64,000 nt of DNA from Streptomyces sp. CB02261 (GTDB taxonomy: Bacteria; Actinomycetota; Actinomycetes; Streptomycetales; Streptomycetaceae): assembly GCF_001905665.1 (NCBI RefSeq), contig NZ_LIVX01000007.1, positions 537,170-601,169 on the forward strand, given 5' to 3'. The notes beneath the pieces are model-generated. The model saw only the letters and a program-made list of their open reading frames with translations, was not told where the DNA came from and made no database searches. How positions within the stretch are numbered: position 1 is the stretch's first letter; each line of letters starts with the position of its first letter. Position numbers and translations under genes: made by a program. Positions 1 to 8,221 of this stretch are shown piece after piece.

Positions 1-378
1 CTCACCTCCGACGAGACCCTCGTCGCCGGCGGTGACTTCACCGAGGACGGCGGCCGCCGCGCCATGCGGGAACTCCTGGACCGCAGGCCCGACCTGGACG
101 CCGTCTTCGCCGCATCCGACGTCATGGCGGCGGGCGCGAGGGGCGTGCTGCGCGAGGCGGGCCGCCGCGTCCCCGAGGACGTCGCGCTCGTCGGCGTCGA
201 CGACTCGGCCGTCGCCCGGCACATGGACCCGCCGCTGACCAGCGTCCGCCAGCCCATCGAGGAGATGGGCCGCGCCATGGCCCGGCTGCTCCTCCAGGAG
301 ATCGCCGCGCCCAGCGACCCGGACGACCAGCCCCGCCGCATGCTCCCGACGGAACTCGTGGTCCGCGCGTCCTCCTGA
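1..378 (+). CDS. LacI-family transcriptional regulator, C-terminal part (5' end outside window)
   Basis: The frame is open from base 1 and ends at TGA 376-378, so only about 125 residues of the C-terminal periplasmic-binding-protein-like effector domain are present; the helix-turn-helix lies upstream of the window. The segments VFAASDVMAAGA, PEDVALVGVDDS and PPLTSVRQPIEEMG are the usual LacI/GalR C-terminal landmarks (ligand-cleft strand, VGxDD strand, and the TSVRQP loop followed by the dimerisation helix). It probably binds a sugar and controls a carbohydrate operon to the left. No operator-like palindrome is apparent in the 94 bases to the next gene. Confidence 0.9.
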   Translation, partial: LTSDETLVAGGDFTEDGGRRAMRELLDRRPDLDAVFAASDVMAAGARGVLREAGRRVPEDVALVGVDDSAVARHMDPPLTSVRQPIEEMGRAMARLLLQEIAAPSDPDDQPRRMLPTELVVRASS

Positions 379-472
379 GCGCCGGGCCTCCGTTCTCCGT
401 AACCGGCCGGCGTCCCGCGGCCGAGATGCAGCCGCCCCGGGAGCCCCGGACAATGGAGACCGTACGGAGCCC

Positions 473-3400
473 ATGTCCGCGACCAGGGCGCATCAGGCGT
501 CCGACCCGGCGAGGGGGCGGTCGACGATGTCGCTGCGCCGGCCGAACCGGCCGCCCACCGCGACCGGGAGACTGCGCCGATGGGTATCGCTGTACATCCT
601 GACGGTGACTCTGCTCACGGTCGGCTACCTGAAGTTCCCCGCGCGGCACACCGTCCTGTGGGCGCTCATCGGGCTCAGCGGCGTCGTCGCGATCCTCGTC
701 GGCGTCCATCTGCACCGGCCCTCCCGCCGCTGGCCCTGGCTGGTGCTCGCCGCGGCCAACCTCGCCTTCGTGGGCGGCGACACGGCGTACAACGCCCTGG
801 AGGCCTTCTTCGGCCAGACCAGACCCTTCCCCTCCGTCGCGGACGCCCTGTACCTGATCACGTACCCGCTGTTCGCCATCGGACTGTTCGGCTTCATCCG
901 CTACCGCGCCGTCGGACGCGACCTCGGGGTCGTCCTCGACGCCCTGATCCTCACCTCGGGCCTCGCCCTGCTCTCCTGGGTCAACCTCATCACCCCGCTG
1001 GCCAGGAGCGAGGACATGAGCTGGACCGAGAAGGCCATCTCCATCGCGTATCCCCTCGGTGACGTGCTGATGCTCGCCATGCTCGCCCGGCTCCTCGTCC
1101 CCGGCGGGCTGCGCTCCCGGTCCGTACAGCTCCTCACCCTCGGCACCTGCGGCATCCTGGCCTCCGACGTCACCTACGGCACGCTCCAGCTCAAGGGCAC
1201 CTGGCAGGTCGGCACCCCCTGGGACCTCGGCTGGGTCGTCTTCTTCACCGCCTGGGGACTCGCCGCCCTCCACCCCTCCATGCGGGGACTCACCGAGCGC
1301 GCCCCCGAACCGGCCCCACGCGTCGCCGAGCGGCGACTCGCCCTCCTCGCCGGCGCCTCGCTCGTCGCCCCCGTGCTGCTCCTGCTCCAGACCCTGCGCG
1401 ACGACCGGGACCAGGACATCGCCGTCATCGCGATCTTCTCCGCCCTCATGTTCCTGCTGGTCCTCGCCCGGCTCTGGGGCATGATGAACGACCACGGCAA
1501 GGCCGAGGCACGCGAGCGCAGCCTCAGAACCGCCGCCGCCTCCCTCGTCGCCGCCCTAAGCCCCCGAGAGGTCGCCGGCGCCGTGGAGACGGCGTCCTCC
1601 ACGCTCTTCGGCCCCGGGACGGACCACCGGGCCCTGCTCCTCATCCGGGACCAGCGGGGAGGCCTCAGCGCCGTGGCCACCGCCGACCACCCCTGGAGCT
1701 GCCGCACCGACGTACTGACCCTGCCCCGGGCCGACCAGGAACCCGGGCCCCCGGCACACGGGCCGCCCCGGCCCACCACCCCGCCGACGCGCCCCACCGC
1801 CACGCCCTGGCCCGCCTCGGTGGCGGACGGCACCCGGATCCTCCCCGTGTCCCGGCTCGACCCCGCCGTCGCCGCGGAGGCCGCTCCCGAGCACTTCGCC
1901 CTGCTCTGCCCCCTGGAGCTCCAGGCCCCGGCGGGCCCCGAACCGCTGCTGGGCGTCCTCCTCCTCGCCGGCTCCGAGAAGAAGCTCGCCGAGATCTCCG
2001 GCCCCGCCCAGTCCCTCGCCTCCCAGGCAGCCCTGGCCCTCGAACGCTTCGCGCTCAGCGAGGAGGTCAACCGCCGCACCAGCGAGGCCTACTTCCGCAC
2101 CCTCGTGCACAACACCTCGGACGTCATCCTCATCGTCGACGACGACGACACCGTCCGCTACGCCAGCCCCTCCGCCGAGTCCATGTTCGGCCGCCCCCTG
2201 CTCCCCGGCACACCCCTCACCGACCTCATCGCCCCCGCCGACACCCGCGCCGCCCTGCGCGTCCTCGCCGACACGCGGTCCCGTGCCGCCGTCGACGCCC
2301 GGGACGACTGGAAGCTGGTCCACGGCGGCTCCTCCGACCTGGAGGTCGAGGTCCGTTGCAGCAACCTCCGCGACGAACGCACCGTGCACGGCCTCGTCCT
2401 CACCCTCCGCGACGTGACCGAGCAGCGGAAACTGGAACGCGAGCTGACGCACCGGGCGTTCCACGACTCCCTCACCGGACTGCCCAACCGCGTCCTCCTC
2501 CTCGAACGGGTCGAGCGCGCCCTGCTCCGGGGCCGCCGCGAATCCACCCTGACCTGCATGCTCTTCGTCGACCTCGACGACTTCAAGGTCGTCAACGACA
2601 CCATGGGGCACTCCGTCGGCGACGAACTCCTCGTCGCCGTCGCCCGACGCCTCACCTCCGTCCTCCGGCTCAGCGACACGGCCGCCCGGCTCGGCGGCGA
2701 CGAGTTCGCCGTCCTCATCGAAGGCGCACGGGAACCCCGCGACGCCGAGACCCTCGCGGCGGAGATCGTGCACACCCTGAGCCAGCCCTTCCACCTCACC
2801 GACGGAGCGGTGTCCGTGTCCACGAGCGTCGGCATCGCCACCGTCCTCGACAGCGCCCACGCCGAGGAACTCCTCGGCCACGCCGACCTCGCCCTGTACG
2901 CGGCCAAGGCCGCGGGCAAGAAGCGGTGGCGGCTCTTCCACCCCGAGTTCCACTCCCGGCTCGTCGCCCGGCACGAACTCCAGGCGGGCATGGACGCCGC
3001 CATCGCCGACCACAGGTTCGCCCTGCGCTACCAGCCGATCGTCGAGGTGCGCGACGGAGCGCCGGCCGGCCTCGAAGCGCTCGTCCGCTGGCCCCACGCC
3101 CGGCGCGGGATGGTCCCCCCGGACCGGTTCATCGCCCTCGCCGAGGAGAGCGGCCACATCATGCCCCTCGGCGCCTGGGTCCTCGAACACGCCGCCCTCG
3201 ACATCGCCCGCTGGCAGCGCGCGGGCCCGGGCCAGGCCCCCCTGTACGCCAGCGTCAACGTGTCCGCACGCCAGTTCCGCGACCCCGGGTTCCTCGACGG
3301 GGTACGGCGCACCCTCCGCTCCTCGGGGCTCGCACCGGGATCGCTCGTCCTCGAGCTCACCGAGAGCGTCCTCATGCGCGGGGACGCCCAGATCAAGACC

Positions 3401-5059
3401 ACCATGGCCGCCCTCAAGGACATGGGCGTCTCCATCGCCGTGGACGACTTCGGCACCGGTTTCTCCTCGCTCAGCTACCTCCGCGAGTTCCCCATCGACG
3501 TCCTCAAGGTCGACAAGTCGTTCATCGACGACATCACGACCGACCCGCAACAGGTGGCGCTCGTCGAAGGCATCGTGCGCATCGCCGAGGTCCTGGGCCT
3601 CCAGGTCGTCGCCGAAGGCATCGAGTACGAGGAACAACGGGCACTCCTCGCCGAGATGGGCTGCCGCTACGGACAGGGCTATCTGTTCGCCCGCCCCATG
3701 ACCGCCCAGCAGGCCGAGTCCTATCTGCACCGCGCCCCGCCCCCCACCGGCCGGCCCCCGGCCGAGCGGCCCGCGCCCCGACCCGCCGGCCGGGTGGGAC
3801 ACCCCCCGAGCGCGTCCCGCTGGCGCGACCTGGAGCACCTGCACCGGACCAGCCGCATGTGCGACGCCGTCATCGACGAGATCGACGGCCGCCGCATCCG
3901 CGTCCACGACGACTGGCTGATCGACTTCGCCTCCTGCAACTACCTGGGCCTCGACCTCGACCCGACGGTCATCGAGGCCATCGAACCGCAGGTCAGGCAG
4001 TGGGGCACCCATCCCAGCTGGTCCCGGCTCATCGGCAGCCCCCGGCTCTACCCCCGTATCGAGGAGCGGCTGACCGAACTCCTCGGCGCCCCCGACACCC
4101 TGCTGCTGCCCACCATCACCCTCATCCACCAGTCGGTGATCCCGATCCTCGCCGGCACCGGACAGGTCTTCGTCGAGGCGCAGGCCCACCGCACCGTGTA
4201 CGACGGCTGCGTCGCGGCCCGTGGCCAGGGCGCAGAGATCCACCGCTTCCACGCCGACCGGCCCGTCGAACTGGCGGCGCTGCTCCGCGGCGCGCCCGGC
4301 GACGCCAGCCGGCTCGTCTGCATGGACGGCGTCAACAGCATGACCGGCAACTTCCCCGACCTGCCCGCCCTGGCCGCCGTCTGCCGGGAGAACGGCGCCC
4401 TGCTGTACGTCGACGACGCCCACGGCTTCGGTGTCATCGGCGAGCGCCGCCCCGGCGAGAGCAGCCCGTACGGCGCGCGGGGCAACAGCCTCGTCCGCCA
4501 CCTCGGCGAGACCTACGACGACCTGGTCCTGGTCGGAGGCTTCTCCAAGGCGTTCTCCTCGCTGCTCGCCTTCCTCGCCGTCCCGAAACGGCTCAAGAAC
4601 CACCTCAAGGTGGCGGCGGCCCCCTACCTGTACTCCGGGCCCTCGCCCACCGCCTCGCTCGCCACCGCCCTCGCCGGTCTCGACGTCAACGACGAACGCG
4701 GCGACGACATCCGGGCCGCCCTGTACCGCAAGACGGCCCGCGTCCTCGGCCACGTACGCGCCCTCGGCATCGCCACGCCCAACACGGACGGGCTGCCGAT
4801 CGTCGAGATCCCCCTCGGCCGCGCCGAGGACCTCGACGACGTCGCCGCCTTCCTCTGGGAACACGGCATCTACGTGACGCTCGCCTCCTACCCCCTCGTC
4901 CCCCGCGACCGGGTCGGCTTCCGCGTCCAGATCACCGCCGCCAACACCGACGAGGAGATCGAGGAGCTGTGCCAGGCCCTCACCGAGCTCGCCGGACGCT
5001 TCCCCCTCCAGCCCGCCCCCACCGCGCGCCCCGACGCCCTACCGGTACCGGAGAAGTGA
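473..5059 (+). CDS. Membrane GAF-PAS-GGDEF-EAL protein fused to a PLP-dependent alpha-oxoamine-synthase-like enzyme
   Basis: This 1528-residue protein joins c-di-GMP turnover modules to a metabolic enzyme in one uninterrupted frame. Residues 30-340 hold several hydrophobic helices, about 345-530 is GAF-like, and about 540-660 is PAS. GGDEF is intact at 741-745 with an RxxD inhibitory site at 732-735. The EAL domain has EAL at 868-870, DDFGTG from 991 and the GQGYLFARP end, so both activities look possible. After a Pro/Arg-rich linker (about 1085-1118), residues 1120-1515 form a fold-type I PLP domain: FASCNYLGL, VDDAHGFG (D1314, H1317) and Schiff-base lysine K1359 in GGFSKAF, as in KBL/BioF/CqsA enzymes that condense acyl-CoA with an amino acid. 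A GGAG ribosome site precedes ATG 473. The downstream methyltransferase overlaps by one base. Substrate and product are unknown. Confidence 0.9.
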   Translation: MSATRAHQASDPARGRSTMSLRRPNRPPTATGRLRRWVSLYILTVTLLTVGYLKFPARHTVLWALIGLSGVVAILVGVHLHRPSRRWPWLVLAAANLAFVGGDTAYNALEAFFGQTRPFPSVADALYLITYPLFAIGLFGFIRYRAVGRDLGVVLDALILTSGLALLSWVNLITPLARSEDMSWTEKAISIAYPLGDVLMLAMLARLLVPGGLRSRSVQLLTLGTCGILASDVTYGTLQLKGTWQVGTPWDLGWVVFFTAWGLAALHPSMRGLTERAPEPAPRVAERRLALLAGASLVAPVLLLLQTLRDDRDQDIAVIAIFSALMFLLVLARLWGMMNDHGKAEARERSLRTAAASLVAALSPREVAGAVETASSTLFGPGTDHRALLLIRDQRGGLSAVATADHPWSCRTDVLTLPRADQEPGPPAHGPPRPTTPPTRPTATPWPASVADGTRILPVSRLDPAVAAEAAPEHFALLCPLELQAPAGPEPLLGVLLLAGSEKKLAEISGPAQSLASQAALALERFALSEEVNRRTSEAYFRTLVHNTSDVILIVDDDDTVRYASPSAESMFGRPLLPGTPLTDLIAPADTRAALRVLADTRSRAAVDARDDWKLVHGGSSDLEVEVRCSNLRDERTVHGLVLTLRDVTEQRKLERELTHRAFHDSLTGLPNRVLLLERVERALLRGRRESTLTCMLFVDLDDFKVVNDTMGHSVGDELLVAVARRLTSVLRLSDTAARLGGDEFAVLIEGAREPRDAETLAAEIVHTLSQPFHLTDGAVSVSTSVGIATVLDSAHAEELLGHADLALYAAKAAGKKRWRLFHPEFHSRLVARHELQAGMDAAIADHRFALRYQPIVEVRDGAPAGLEALVRWPHARRGMVPPDRFIALAEESGHIMPLGAWVLEHAALDIARWQRAGPGQAPLYASVNVSARQFRDPGFLDGVRRTLRSSGLAPGSLVLELTESVLMRGDAQIKTTMAALKDMGVSIAVDDFGTGFSSLSYLREFPIDVLKVDKSFIDDITTDPQQVALVEGIVRIAEVLGLQVVAEGIEYEEQRALLAEMGCRYGQGYLFARPMTAQQAESYLHRAPPPTGRPPAERPAPRPAGRVGHPPSASRWRDLEHLHRTSRMCDAVIDEIDGRRIRVHDDWLIDFASCNYLGLDLDPTVIEAIEPQVRQWGTHPSWSRLIGSPRLYPRIEERLTELLGAPDTLLLPTITLIHQSVIPILAGTGQVFVEAQAHRTVYDGCVAARGQGAEIHRFHADRPVELAALLRGAPGDASRLVCMDGVNSMTGNFPDLPALAAVCRENGALLYVDDAHGFGVIGERRPGESSPYGARGNSLVRHLGETYDDLVLVGGFSKAFSSLLAFLAVPKRLKNHLKVAAAPYLYSGPSPTASLATALAGLDVNDERGDDIRAALYRKTARVLGHVRALGIATPNTDGLPIVEIPLGRAEDLDDVAAFLWEHGIYVTLASYPLVPRDRVGFRVQITAANTDEEIEELCQALTELAGRFPLQPAPTARPDALPVPEK

Positions 5060-5862
5060 TGGACCCGCGGACGGGAGGGACCGGGACGGGCCCTCCGGAG
5101 ACGCGCCCGGTGCGCCGCAACCGGGACGCCGACTGGAACGCCTGGCCCGTCGCCGACTACCTCGCCGAGAACTACCGCAGCCTCCACCCCTGCGACGTCG
5201 GCGTCATCCGCCACCACGCCGCCGTCTACCGGCGGTGCGCCCCCGGCAGCCTGGCCCGCACCCTCGAACTCGGGGCGGGGCCCAACCTCTACCCGCTGAT
5301 GCTCGCGGGCGCCGCCAGCCGCCGCGTCGACGCCGTCGAACCGAGCGCCGCCAACGTCCGCTATCTGCGCCGCCAGCTCGACCACGGCCCCGACGACAGC
5401 TGGGAGCCCTTCTACCGCCTGTGCCGCTCCCTCGACCCCGCCCTCCCGGCGAGCTGCGCGGAGGCGCTCCGCCCGGTGCGGGTCGTGCGCGGGACGGCCG
5501 AGGACCTGACCCCCGGCGCCTACGACCTCGCCTCGATGCACTTCGTCGCCGAGAGCGTCACCGAGGACCTCGACGAGTTCGCCGCCGTCTGCGCCGCCCT
5601 CGTCCGCGCGGTCAGGCCCGGCGGCCTGCTCCTCGCCGCCTTCATGGAACGCATGCCGAGCTACCGCATCGGTGAAGGCCCCGTCTGGCCCGCCCACCCG
5701 GTCGACGAGGCCGCCCTGCGTGCCGTCTTCACCCCCCGCACCACCGGGCTGCGCATCTCCCGGCTCGCGAAGGACCGCACCCTCCCCGAGTACGGGGACA
5801 CCGGCATCCTGCTCCTCACGGCCCGGCGGCGTGACCCGGCCGCACCGGCGCCTCAGTCGTGA
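5059..5862 (+). CDS. SAM-dependent methyltransferase, NNMT/PNMT/TEMT-like
   Basis: The 267-residue product has the class I motif LELGAGPN (around residues 68-75), the acidic post-motif VDAVEPS, and a motif in LVRAVRPGGLLLAAFME. The N-terminal DWNAWPVADYLAENY resembles the N-methyltransferase group around nicotinamide and phenylethanolamine methyltransferases; this placement is by pattern only. ATG 5059-5061 shares its A with the TGA of the upstream c-di-GMP/oxoamine-synthase fusion, so translation is very likely coupled. The natural inference is that it methylates, perhaps on an amine or ketone group, the product of that enzyme. The 3' end overlaps the convergent glycosidase-like gene by 10 bases. 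Confidence 0.85.
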   Translation: MDPRTGGTGTGPPETRPVRRNRDADWNAWPVADYLAENYRSLHPCDVGVIRHHAAVYRRCAPGSLARTLELGAGPNLYPLMLAGAASRRVDAVEPSAANVRYLRRQLDHGPDDSWEPFYRLCRSLDPALPASCAEALRPVRVVRGTAEDLTPGAYDLASMHFVAESVTEDLDEFAAVCAALVRAVRPGGLLLAAFMERMPSYRIGEGPVWPAHPVDEAALRAVFTPRTTGLRISRLAKDRTLPEYGDTGILLLTARRRDPAAPAPQS

Positions 5863-7130
5863 CGCCGGATGGTCTCCGCGTACTCCGCGAGCGAGGAACC
5901 GGGCGTCCCGTCGTACAGCTGCCAGTCGAAGGCCCACATCATGCCCTCCAGACCGCAGGACGCCATCTGCCGGTACGCCGTCTCCGTCACCCCGGGACGG
6001 TACGCGGCCACCTGCGGGCCCGCGCTCTCCCCGGCCAGCCGGGTGAAACCGGCGCTCCGTGCCACCGCCACCACCCAGCGCGCCGAGGACCAGTCGCGCA
6101 CCACCGCGTCGTCCGGGTGGGCCACGTCCGTCCTCGCGTCGGCCGGAGCGCAGCCGTTGTCGTCGGGATCGCCGGTGCCGTCCACCAGGGCGGTGGTGAC
6201 GATCCGCACCGTCTCATGGTGCTCGACGCGGGGGAGGGTCACGAAGAACCCGGCGCCGCGCGCGACGAGCCGGATCGACGGCGAGTCGACGAGCCGGGCG
6301 TCGACGGCGGCCCGCAGGTCCGAGGGGTAGAAACCGGCCCCCGGCACCAGGACCTTGAGCGCTCCCCGGTACCCGAGCGAGGTGTACAGGTCCAGCTGCC
6401 AGTTCACGGCCCCTGCCAGCGCCCCGGCGTACCAGTCGTACCAGCGTGCCACCTGCTCCCGGGTGAACGGCTTCCCCTTGTACGTGCGCTCGCCGGGCCG
6501 CCAGCCCGGGTAGGGGCTGCTCCGCTGGGCGTGGTTGTCGTACGCCCAGAACTCGCCGGGGCCGTCCCCCTCCGACATGGGGGACGGGTAGGCGAACTCG
6601 CCGTTCTCGTTGACGCCGACCCGGACCGCCCAGAAGTTCTCCAGACCGATCATGCGGTCCACCGCGCGCGCGTACTCGGCGATGTGGTTCCGTACCGGCT
6701 CGCTGAACACCATGTTGGGCGTCTCGGTGGACCGCACGCCGAACTGGTTCGTGTAGACGGACTCCGGGAAGGCGTCCGGCAGCCAGGACGGCGGATGGTT
6801 GAGGCCGAGTCCGGCCTCCACCCGCAGCCCCGCCGCACGGAAGGTGTCGAGCCGGTCCCGTACCTCGCGCGCGTACTCCTCGTCGTACTCGCCCTGCTCC
6901 GGTTCGAACCTGCCCCAGTCGATCTGGAGATGGGCCACCCGGAGGCCGTGCTCGTACTCGGTGCGCGCCCGGTCCGGATCGGTCTGGAGGGTGCCGTACC
7001 AGTACGGCTCCGGCCGCGGGTCCGGTGCCTCGGGGCGTATCGCGCCGAAGGTCCCCACGAGCAGCAGGACCACCGCCGCCGGCGCGGTCGCGGCCGCCGC
7101 GCGGGCCCTCGTCCACCGCGGCGCCGTCAT
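5853..7130 (-). CDS. Membrane-anchored or secreted glycoside-hydrolase-like TIM-barrel protein
   Basis: The 425-residue protein starts with a basic stretch and a hydrophobic segment (about residues 15-30), consistent with an uncleaved anchor or signal peptide. The rest looks like a clan GH-A-type barrel related in style to GH42/GH5: HLQIDWGRFEPEQGEYD, LGLNHPPSWLPDAFPE, and GVNENGEFAYP with an N174-E175 pair where the acid/base glutamate usually sits. I cannot assign the nucleophile with confidence. The start at 7130 gives an ATGA overlap with the upstream glycosyltransferase stop. As last gene of the glycan operon it may trim or remodel the exported product. Its TGA overlaps the convergent methyltransferase gene. 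Confidence 0.75.
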   Translation of the reverse strand: MTAPRWTRARAAAATAPAAVVLLLVGTFGAIRPEAPDPRPEPYWYGTLQTDPDRARTEYEHGLRVAHLQIDWGRFEPEQGEYDEEYAREVRDRLDTFRAAGLRVEAGLGLNHPPSWLPDAFPESVYTNQFGVRSTETPNMVFSEPVRNHIAEYARAVDRMIGLENFWAVRVGVNENGEFAYPSPMSEGDGPGEFWAYDNHAQRSSPYPGWRPGERTYKGKPFTREQVARWYDWYAGALAGAVNWQLDLYTSLGYRGALKVLVPGAGFYPSDLRAAVDARLVDSPSIRLVARGAGFFVTLPRVEHHETVRIVTTALVDGTGDPDDNGCAPADARTDVAHPDDAVVRDWSSARWVVAVARSAGFTRLAGESAGPQVAAYRPGVTETAYRQMASCGLEGMMWAFDWQLYDGTPGSSLAEYAETIRRHD

Positions 7131-8221
7131 GTCAGGAGCTCCCGGTACAGCGCCGCGTACCGGGCCGCGAACGGTTCGGGCCCGAAGTGCTCCTCGACCA
7201 CCGCCCGGCCCCGCTCGGCGAGCACGTCCCAGGAGCGGGGCTGGGCGAGCAGCCACGCCAGTTGCTGCCCGGTGCGGCGGGCGTCACCCGCCGGGGCCCG
7301 CAGCACCGCGTGGCCGAAGTCGGCGAACTGGGGGAGGTCGCTGAGGATCGCAGGCCGCCCCGACGCGAGCGCCTGGAGCACGGTGAGCGGCACGTCCGCC
7401 TTGCCGCCGAGCACGGGCGGCGGGAACAGCAGCACCTGGACGGAGGCCAGCAGGGCCTGCATGTCCTCGACGTACCCCCGCACCTCGAAGTCCGTGAGGC
7501 CCGCCGCCCCGGCCCGCTCCCGCAAGGCCTCGTCCAGGGCGGCGTGGTCCTGGCCCGGACGTCCGCGCATCGCCAGCACCAGCCGGAACCTGGCACCGGC
7601 CCCGACGGCCTCCGCCGCCGCGTCGATGGCCAGCTCCGCCCCGCCGTGCGGATCGTGGTGCCCCGCGAACAGCACCACGGGAAACCCCTCCGGACGCGGC
7701 AGGTACGGCCACGCGTCCAGACAGATCATCGGCGGCACGACCCGCACGTCCCCGAAGTCCGCCGCCCGGAGCCGTCGAGCCATCGACTCGGACAGGGCGA
7801 CCGTCGTCCCCAGCGGCCGGGTGTGCGTCAGATAGCGGGCGTCCATCGCCCCGGGCACGGTGTGGACGACGGGCCGCCTCCCGAGCAGCAGCGGACGCAG
7901 CCACGAGAAGGCCGGGAAGGTACGGCCGATGGTCAGGAAGGCGTGGACCAGGTCGACGCGGCGGGCGAACACGGCCCCGGCGAGCGCGGACTGCGCCCGT
8001 TCGGGAACGTGCGGCACACCGTCCCGGGAGAGGATGCGGACGGCGCGCCCGCGCGTCGGAGAGGGCTGCCGCCGGCCGGGCCACTGGGAGAACCAGACGA
8101 AGTCCACATCGGGCAGCACGTCGAGGACGTCCGTGGCGAGCCGCACGTCGCAGCCCTCCGCCCCGTCCAGCGGACTGCTGGTCAGGAGGAGGACGCGGGG
8201 CCGCCGCTCAGCGTGCCGCAT
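7127..8221 (-). CDS. Glycosyltransferase, GT4-like (GT-B fold)
   Basis: The 364-residue protein has an N-terminal Rossmann-like half beginning RVLLLTSSPLDGAEGCDVR and a C-terminal nucleotide-sugar half with VVLFAGHHDPHGGAELAI, VLLFPPPVLGGKADVPLTVLQ and ALASGRPAILSD, the pattern of retaining GT4 enzymes. The canonical ExxxxxxxE motif is weak (the K of GGKADVP stands near it), so donor specificity cannot be guessed. No signal peptide is visible and it should act at the inner face of the membrane. GGAGG lies 6 bases before ATG, inside the upstream GT39-like gene, which it overlaps by 14 bases. It belongs to the minus-strand glycan operon. Confidence 0.85.
   Translation of the reverse strand: MRHAERRPRVLLLTSSPLDGAEGCDVRLATDVLDVLPDVDFVWFSQWPGRRQPSPTRGRAVRILSRDGVPHVPERAQSALAGAVFARRVDLVHAFLTIGRTFPAFSWLRPLLLGRRPVVHTVPGAMDARYLTHTRPLGTTVALSESMARRLRAADFGDVRVVPPMICLDAWPYLPRPEGFPVVLFAGHHDPHGGAELAIDAAAEAVGAGARFRLVLAMRGRPGQDHAALDEALRERAGAAGLTDFEVRGYVEDMQALLASVQVLLFPPPVLGGKADVPLTVLQALASGRPAILSDLPQFADFGHAVLRAPAGDARRTGQQLAWLLAQPRSWDVLAERGRAVVEEHFGPEPFAARYAALYRELLT

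Noticed and set aside
1556..4864. A 1102-codon minus-strand open frame through the GGDEF-EAL fusion gene
   Set aside because: It is the antisense of a high-GC gene with clear domains; its composition is a Gly/Glu/Asp-rich reflection and shows no family motif.
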